Origin: Saururus chinensis
Lineage: Eukaryota > Streptophyta > Magnoliopsida > Piperales > Saururaceae
Direction of reading: 5' to 3'
Assembly: GCA_035235625.1 (NCBI GenBank)
Contig: CP141147.1
Coordinates: 7,119,001 to 7,183,000 of the forward strand
DNA: 64,000 nucleotides
This document shows, piece after piece, positions 37,001 to 46,000 of the stretch (its first letter is position 1; each line of letters starts with the position of its first letter). The notes beneath the pieces were generated by a model, which made no database searches, was not told the origin of the DNA, and worked only from the letters and a program-made list of their open reading frames with translations. Made by a program: the position numbers and the translations under genes.

Positions 37001-40000
37001 ATGTCCCCGCACATTCATTTGTCCAACGCACATACCCATATCAATCATTCATACGCGTCATGCACCAGTACGCCATCATAAAACTTACCCTCACACTCCT
37101 TAGTCACTAAACTAGCATACACATAACCCACAAACAAACATATGCTCAATTAAACATACTATATTTCATTATATTTCCCTCTTGCGACATGCAATTAGAT
37201 CTTGCTATCTTGAACTTGAGTTTGAAGTCCCCTACCTCGTAATCCACGTGGGTTTGATGGACAGTACCATTCGTATGGCTTTCCTTCTCCGTTGTACACT
37301 TGAAAATAGGGAATACTCCAAGAGCACTCTTTTTTTTTTAACCCACACGATGATGGCGGTGGCCAAAGGCATCACCTAGCCAAGAGAGTTGCTGTCTTGA
37401 GGATTTAAGAAACGCTAGTAGTAACCACGACAAGATGGGGGGGGGGGGGGGAGGGTTTCTGCACTCCAGGCATAGAATTTTTGGTCCACAACGGTGGACT
37501 AGGGCGGTTGGGAGTAAGGTCATGCCAAATAAAAATGGCAAGTGCGACCAAAAAATGGGGTTGGACTAATTGCAGTTCAGCTGATGGTTGAAAAGCACTC
37601 GGTCAGCCATAAGACGCCGAAATCAGCCGTGGACAACATCGAAGCGCGGCAATTTTTCGTCATCAATGGTTCACAAGAGGGGTGGCAGATGCGCGTTTGT
37701 GCTCAAGGACAGAGGAGAGGTGGAGGGGGTTCTAGTGGTCATATTAGTCAGTGGCAGTACTAGCCGACGGTTAGGCTGCACAAAAGCAGCACCTATACCC
37801 TGAAACACACGTGTGGCTACTTGCACACGCGGCCAAAAGGGAAAAAAGAGGGGGAGCAGACTAAACGACAGTAAGCCAAAGTTCTAGAGGGCGCTAGGGA
37901 GCCATGTCTAGGCAGTGGTGGCCGATAAAGGGTGACAACGCAACCAAAACTGTTAGTGCAAGCTGATTGTGTATCTAACATGACGAGGGTTCAAGAGCTA
38001 CGGCCAAGCAAGGGTGGTTTGGCAGCGAATGGAGGGGGTACGGCTATGCACACGAGGGTTCGAGAGAGGGTGGCAGAGCTGACAAGGTGGGCTGGAGGCT
38101 AGTCGGTGGCTAGCAAAGCTCCGACGGCTCAAAATGGCAAAATGAAATGGAAATGGGGGAGGATGGTGAAACTCATGGAGTAGGGATGGGTTGGTAGCGG
38201 CTTTGGATGGCTCCGCTGTCGCCGTGGCTGCTGGGCGGTGGCTAGAGGTGGTGACGGCACATCAGAAAGGGAAAACAGAGAATGGGGAAAAAGCCTCTAT
38301 TTTGTGGTTAGAGTAGAGCAAGAGGGCAGAGGAGAGGAGTGGGGCTAGGAACAGTGGCCCCTTGCAGTTGTCGGGCCAAGGCGGAGCCCACGACAACAGG
38401 CAGGCCATGGCCGGCCAGCTCTGGCGACGACATAACCCAAAAACAAAATGAGAGGGGGGGTGCCTACACAGGTGAGGTGGAGTGGAAATGGGTTGGGGGG
38501 GCTGGCAGGGTTGGGTTGGGCTGCCGCCAGTTATTGGCAGGACAGCGGCGGCCCCACTGCCGGGCTTACATCATAGAGAGGGGGGGGGGGGGGGAGGGGT
38601 TCTCATCTGCACCGTATTGTGCGAGTGGGGTGCAATCTAAAAAAAATATTTTAATTTATTTATTTTTTCTTTTCTCCTTTCTCTCATTTCTTTTCTCTCC
38701 ATTCTTCTTTTGATTTTCTTCCTTTTTTGTGCCGAAAACATATGTGATGTGTTGATGCTCACTCTCTGATATGTACCTTGAGAACTGAGAATTGAAGAAG
38801 GAGATTGGATGAAGGAAAGGAAGGATGAATAGAGTAGCTGGGATGAGGCGCACTTGCAGATTGCAAGTGTGATCTCACCAAAGAGAGGGTCGAGATTCTG
38901 AGAGAGAAGAGAGAGTCGGACAAGAGAAGGGAAAATAGTTTTAATTAATGCTTAATCCCTAAGTACAATGATCCAGCCTCTTTAAGGCTGATGGCCATCA
39001 GGCTACATAGAAAAGACTATTTAACTACATAGGCTAAAACTGACTAATAACTGATTAAAACGAACGTGCACACTAACATGACGTGCACCTTATTATAACA
39101 AACTAACAAAGAAAGTAACCGCAGAACATAACACTCTCGGTGACTAAGCCCCACATGAGACTCTATAGGTAAGAATACCATGATAAAATACGCAAAAACA
39201 AATATGGTGTAGCGTCAAATTTCCCAGCCAAAAAATTAGCAGAAAAATTGCAAAAACGTCTCAAAAATTGCAGAAAAATGAGGGATGTTACACTAACAAT
39301 TTTGGCTTTAAGGTTTTGTGACCGACTTACTTCTTAAGATGTTAACTGCCTATGTACCCCTTTTAAGGTTCCGACCCCGTAGTTCTGCTTTTCATTTAAT
39401 TCATGACATGTTGTAATGGATCCCTAATTGCCTAAAGGATCTTTCTCAAATCTATTTAGCTAAGATAATTTTGGAGTGGCCAGCCTCTCCAATGCTTTCG
39501 GAGTCGGCAATCTGGTCTAATCACTACCAAGAGCTTACAACCTCTATACATGACTTCTTAGGGACGTACTTCAATCTCTATGGAAAAGTTGCCTAATACT
39601 CGGGCTACACTGTCTTATTTGAGTCATATCAACTTAAATTCGTAGACTGCATAGTTGACAAAAGAGCATGATTGAGGACTACACATGCAGCAGAAAATTG
39701 CATACCCAAAAATGCCATTTATAAAAAATGAATGCCACTACCAGCAACCCACTCATGAAGGAAGATGTGAGCAAGTTTCTGAAATTACAACAATAACCAA
39801 GACTTATACAACAAGGGCATAGAGAACAATATTGATAATTGACATGAACTGTACTAACTAATGTGGATTAGTTATAGCTGTGCTGAAACACATTTTGGCG
39901 ATCTTCTCTTTGTAACTTGAGATTCCTTGGTGTTCTTGCTGATGCAAATGCTCTGAATATGCCTTCACATTTGTACACAACTTACTAATCTCCTGTCGAT

Positions 40001-43000
40001 CAACCTCATACAGTTTGAGAATGGCAGGCAGTTTCTTTCTTATTGGCCAGCTGAGCTTTACACAGCAGTTCCAAGCAGATCATTTTTCCCAAGAGGCTTT
40101 TTGTGGGATGAGGGATTCCATCAACTGCTTATATGGTTAGTAATTACATTTCGGTTCATTTCACATTGACTGACAATTAATATTTAATCTTCGGCTTGTT
40201 TTTATGCTATGTTATAGTTTCCAGTTCGCATTTATTTTGTTAAACGGATTTTCTTTGTGCAACTGTATGTGGTAATGAATACATCATCTCCAACCGAAAA
40301 AAAATGAATACATTATCAGGCGTTGGGATATTGACATTTGCTTGGATATAATTGGTCACTGGCTAGACCTTATGAATATTGATGGGTGGATCCCTCGTGA
40401 ACAAATTTTGGGTGCTGAAGCTTTAAGGTGAACTTTTCTGTCTTGAATTGGATCCAAATGCATTCAGGCTATTTTGTAAATTACTAAGATTAACAACAGG
40501 TTTCTATTTACATGCAGTAAGGTACCAGCTGAATTTGTAATTCAAAATCCAACTAATGGAAATCCCCCAACTCTATTCCTTGCTTTGTATGGTAAGCCTT
40601 CTGTTTCAATTTTGAGATTTTTTGGCTGATTACAGAAAAGAGGTTGTAGGGCCTGCTCATTCATTTACCTTTAGATGTGGCTTTGGGAGAAAGTTTATTC
40701 TCTAATTGAACTTTATGCCTTGTAGTTAATTCTCTGCCAAATTTTATGCAGTTGTAAGTCACAATTGTGTGGATATAACTTGGTAGGAGCTTAAAGAAGT
40801 TTGTGTAGGATATTTTAGAACTATGGTTGTCAAATTGATGGTTCATTGGCAGTTTGGTGATATATGTGTTTGGATCATACCGCCATTTTGCTACCTTTAA
40901 GGATTCGTTGAATTTATAAATAATGAAATGTGGCTAGGATTTACATGAAACTAGATAATTAAAAATAGAAGAGAAGGCTTACAAGTGATTGACATAGGTT
41001 GGAGGGAGGAGGAAGAACCATTGGGCATCAAGCATCGCTCTTGAATGTTGGCATTGCATCAAGTGGTTGAAGAAGTTATCGTGTGCATATTTGAATGCTG
41101 ACCATGGTAGGTCATCTCAGTCTCCATTGTGAGACCTTTAATCCGTATCTTTCTCATTGATCTACATCCTATTTGTAGAATACATATGTTACATGATTCA
41201 TGGGGATTTAGTTCCCTTAGACTAGGAGGTAGTTTACAACAGAGAGAGGAAATGGTTACAATGAAGATATGATCTTTGACTCACTTCGTTGGGTTGTTAG
41301 AGTGAACCTGGTCATTTCATTGGGCTGACTTATAGTTCGCCTCACAGCCCCCCTCAAGCTCATGGGGAAGTTCACGCAGCATGAGCTTGTTTCGAAGAAG
41401 CGAGGACTTGCTAAGGACTTGGTGACATATGTACATCAATATCATTGTGTTTGGTCCGATTGTGGAAGAAAAGGATTTCGTGCCATGTATAGAGCACTGA
41501 CATTGTTGCAGAGAATGGAGGGAGACCTGATGCCAGCAAAGAAGATAAGTCAGCTACAAGACTTCAGCAGTAGTGGCAACAAGGGCATGGTACTTAGCTT
41601 CAGAGCTAGATCGAGAGACTGTTGGTTGCTTCTTGGCCACCTGGGAGATCAAGTTTGGGCCAAGGTAAACATCATCACCGGTGACCGATCGTTGAGTATC
41701 AGGGCAACCTGCCCAATCCGCATTAGAGTAGGCGCATAATGAGAGGTCCTTGAACTGATGAAACTGGAGGCCCAAGGAAATAGTGCCCTTGATATAGCGA
41801 AAAATTCACTTGACAGCTTCAAGATGGCCCTGACATGGAGAGTGCATGAATTGGTAGACATGGGTGACTGCGAAGGCAATGTCAGGCTGACTAAGAGTAA
41901 GCTACTCTAGACTTCCCACCATTTGTCGGTAGAGGGATGAGTCGACAAGAGTTGGGGAGCCATATGTGGAGAGATGTGTGCCAACTGCAAGGGGGCGTTT
42001 GGCAGGCTTAACCCCGGACAAATCAAAACGATCCAAGAGTTGAAGAGCATAATGGGCTTGTGAGAACGTCAATGAAGATCTAGTCTGTGTAACGTGCATG
42101 CCAAGAAACAGATGTAAAGGACCTAGATCCTTTCATATCAAATGCAGAAGACAACTTGGTGGTGAGCAACTGCAGGAGGCGAGCAGAAGAACGGGTGACG
42201 ATGATGTCATCAACATAGAGCTAGAGCAGAAGCATATGAGACTCATGTTGCCAGAGAAACAAAGAGGTATCAAATGGGCATCCGCCAAATCCAAGCTGCA
42301 GAAGAAAACTTGTGAATTTAGTGTGCCACACAGCTTTGTTCAAGCGACACACATGAGAGGGGTGCGTGGAATCCACAAAGCTAGGAGGTTGCTGAAGGTA
42401 GACTTCCTCGTGATGGTCACCATGGAGAAATGCATTCTTAACATCAAGTTGGTGAAGAGGCCAAGCATATGAAGTTGCAAGTGCAAGAACAAGGCGAATA
42501 GTGGTAGCCTTGACAACTCGGCTGAATGGTTCTTCGAAGTCAAACCCTGCACGTTGATTATAGCCCTTGGCTATAAGGTGGGCTTTGTAGCGCTCCACGG
42601 ATGCATTCGCATGGAGTTTAACTCGGAAGATCCATTCGCATGGACTTTGACTCGGAAGACTCATTTGCTTCTGACCATGTTCATGGAAGGCTTATATGGA
42701 CCAAGGGTCCATGTCCGATTGCGATCAAGGGCTGTAATTTCCTCCTTCATGGCCTGGATCCACTGTGGGTCATTGGCAGCTTGGCGGTAGGTGCTTGGCT
42801 CCATGGGCAGATGCTGAAGGCAGCAAGCAGGGCAGCGGGCAGAGGATGTCGACTCGTGAGAAGGCCCTTGGCCCACCGAGTGCCATCACGGGAGCGAGTC
42901 ACCATTGGATACGGGATGCTCAAAGTAGAAACCGAGGAGGGCGCTGCAGGAACACCAAGCGGCTAGTCGGGACCTGAAGCCATCAGAGGCAGCCCGGTAG

Positions 43001-46000
43001 TACCGTCCAGAGAGGGCAGGCCCCGGGGAAGTGGCGGAGGAGGCTCCAAGCTGGGGATAGGTGGTAGGTCCTTGGACTGGAGCATGGCCCCATACATCAG
43101 TGTGCAGTGTGCTAAAACAAGTTGTAGAATAGGTTACATGTATGTCAAACAACAACTTTGAGACTTGGCACATGCAAGATTATTCAAAGACAAAGAAATG
43201 CGGAGGGACGATGCCAGAGTCCGCATTATGGAAGCAGAGGGGTGGCCCAATTGGGCATGCCACACTTCAGAACCGACTTTATTGCAGAGAAGACTGACAT
43301 GAGACTTGTCGCATTCAGTAGGAGCACCAACTCGATAGAGACCACATGTCCTAGGCCCGGCCAAAAGAGTCCGCCCGCTCTGCACATCCTTCACAGTAAA
43401 TCCCCATTCATAAAACATGAAACAACAATTATGGTCCTGAGTGAATTGCGAGACACTGATAAGGTTCGTAGTGAGTCCAGGAACTAATAAAACTTTCTCC
43501 AATTTAGGAGAGGCAGGTGATAACGTGACCGGACCAGTTTGTGAATGGGAAGAGCCTCACCATTACCCACAAAGATTTTATCTGGACCAGAATAAGGAGA
43601 CATACCATCAACCTGAGCCGAATCGGAAGTCATGTGGTTCGTCACACTAGTGTCGGGGTACCACTCGTTGTCAACTTGGTCGGCCAAGTGAAGTGCAGAA
43701 AACGATTGGGGCTGGCCTGGCTAGCATTGGCCTTATGATTGGGGTGGCCGCAGCGATAACAATACACAGCCACATAATCACTGTTGACTGGGTCAGCAAG
43801 AGTGCGTTCATGGCGGGACCCATCACGGCCATGTCCAGCTGGCAGTGAGGCAGGGGAGGCATTCCGTCCACGCGCTTGAGAAGTGGGACAGGTTCCGCGA
43901 GAGCTCCCCCCCTCCACCAGATCCACAGCGATGGACTGCGGGGCGAGGAGAAGAAGAGGTCTTGGAGGTGAGCAGGGCCAGGGAGGAAGCCGTGCTCTGC
44001 TGCCCCTGCAGCCTCATCTCGAAATCCATAAGAAGGGCCACCACTTCATCTACAGACTGAAATTATCAGGTGACATGAATCGCAATATACGCTGTGTCAT
44101 ACTTAGGACCGAGGCCCTTCAGTACGAGGATGATGAAGTCGTCATCATTGATCGGCTTTCCAGCCATGGCAAGGGTGTGAGCCAGAGATTGTGCTTTGTT
44201 AATGTATTCACCAATAGAGAGAGAGCCCTTGGAGAGGCTGTGGAGCTCCCTTTTGAGTCCCTGGATGCGCGAGCGGGTCAGCTTCCCATAGAGAACCTAC
44301 ATCGTCGCCCAGAAAGAATGGGTGGAGTTGCAATGAACAACGTAGGGCAGGATGTCCTCGGAAACAGAGGAGGCCAACCAAGCCAAGACCATCTGGTCGA
44401 GGCAGAACCATGTGCATACTGCGGTATCACCATCTTCGCCATCACGACGAGCCATTTCGCCATGAACCAGTCCAATGAGACTGTGACAACGGAGGATCGG
44501 TAACACCTGCATCTTCCACATATAATAAATTGTTGACGCAAGTTTCACTGAGACCTGCGAAATGCTCTTGACAATGGGAAGAGGAGTGCCGGTGGATTCC
44601 ATGAAGGGAGTTGCTGTTTCAGAAGTGGTGGCTGAAGATATGGTGGAAGAAGGCAATGGATGGATGGTTGAAGGAGAAGGATCAAATATGATTTCTGGTC
44701 GATACCATGTGAGAACTTTTAATCCGTATCTTTCTCATTGACCTACATCCTATTTATAGAATACATAGGTTACATGATTCATGGGGATTTAGTCCCCTTA
44801 GACTAGGAGGTAGTTTAGAGGAAATGGTTACAACTGAAGATATGATCTTTGACTCACTTCGTTGGGTTGTTAGAGTGAACCTGGTCATTTCGTTGGGCTG
44901 TCTTATAGTTCGCCTCACGTCCACCACCATTTTGGTGGGTTGAAAATCTTAGATCTTGGTGAGATCTTGGCTAGATTAAGAAATATTTGTTAGGGAGAGT
45001 TGAAAGAAATTAAGTTTGAAATAAGTTTACGGAAGTAAAAGAAAACTTTTTCTCTATGGAAAATGTTAGACAAGATATTCTCACTGAGATTTGAAGCAAG
45101 TTTATTTGAGTAATTAAGTGTATTTTTTTAAAGAAAAAAGCAATTGATGGTCGATTATGATGGAGGATCTTGACCTTAAAAATATATCTCGCCACCTTGT
45201 CAAGATGTGAGATCTTGCAAAGATCAAGATAACTTATCATGATGGAAATCAAAGATAAATGCTTTGTAAAATATGTATTGTTATCTTATCTTGAATATAT
45301 AAGGAGAATGGTGATTCTTGTATTGATTTTCAATGCTTAAATGACTTCTAAATTGATTTTGTAACTCATAAGACTCTTAATTAGTTAATGGAAGTGTTGG
45401 ACAAAGTGTTGGACGTGCACCCAGAGCATCGCATGCTGTTGGATCTCAATTCAACACTGCACAAGTATCACAGCGTAGGCAGGTGTATCCAAACCCGCCT
45501 GTCCTATGAGTAACATTGGCTGCATGATCCAAATTTGCGTAGCCCGTAAGTTCTTGGCGCACATGCACAGGCAAGCGCTAGGCACTTATAAGAGGGACTC
45601 TTAGTTAATTTAGTGTTAGAATGGATAGGAGAAATTTCTCTTATTGTAAGTAATAAGGCGTCGTTACAACTAATTGGACTTCACAATTAAAATTCAAACA
45701 AAGTGACGACTCTGGATCGGTACATTTAATAGTATTTAAAGTCAAACTGGCCTAAAGGATGGTCTATAATTCTACTGATTATGTTAAATAAACAGTTTTT
45801 GTATGTAAACCAAGGTTTACAATCATGGTGTTGGTGATCGGAAGTGACAATATATTGGCGATACCAGGGAAAATGATCCTGGTTGCCCCAAAACGGTTGT
45901 TTTACCTGTATTTTGACAATCTATGCATATATTAACTTCTCAAAGCGCTAATACTAATCTCAAACAATCATAACACCATGAAAATAATAATTATTATTCT

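Larger units (their letters stand above)
33690..40013 (+). other. GCS1 intron 9
   Basis: This 6.3-kb intron contains a tandem repeat (34020-35345), an antisense family B LTR (35540-39292) with a nested solo LTR (38767-39133), and about 700 unassigned bases (39293-40013) leading to exon 10. Nothing recognisable lies in 33690-34019. Confidence 0.75.
41128..44919 (-). mobile_element. Ty1/copia retrotransposon, 3.8 kb, integrase-deleted
   Basis: LTRs are at 41128-41346 (219 bp) and 44708-44919 (212 bp), with TGTGAG/CTCACA ends and target duplications TCCAT (41123-41127) and TCCAC (44920-44924). On the - strand a primer-binding site TGGTATC follows the 5' LTR and a purine run (TTGAGGGGGGC) precedes the 3' LTR. 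Gag, protease, GAG-pre-integrase, RT and RNase H blocks are present in broken frames. Most of the integrase core is absent. It lies antisense to GCS1. Confidence 0.9.

Noticed and set aside
38339..38713. 124-codon + strand frame in intron 9
   Set aside because: It is in the GC-rich family B section and runs into a G-run and T-run. No protein family resemblance.
43883..44503. 206-codon + strand frame, the longest + strand frame in intron 12
   Set aside because: It is antisense to the gag part of the copia element. It has no recognisable motif, and its openness follows from the GC-rich gag codons on the other strand.
45394..45680. Another solo LTR
   Set aside because: It starts TGTTGGAC and has a TATAAG motif, but I could not find a matching end or target duplication, so it is mentioned only under intron 12.
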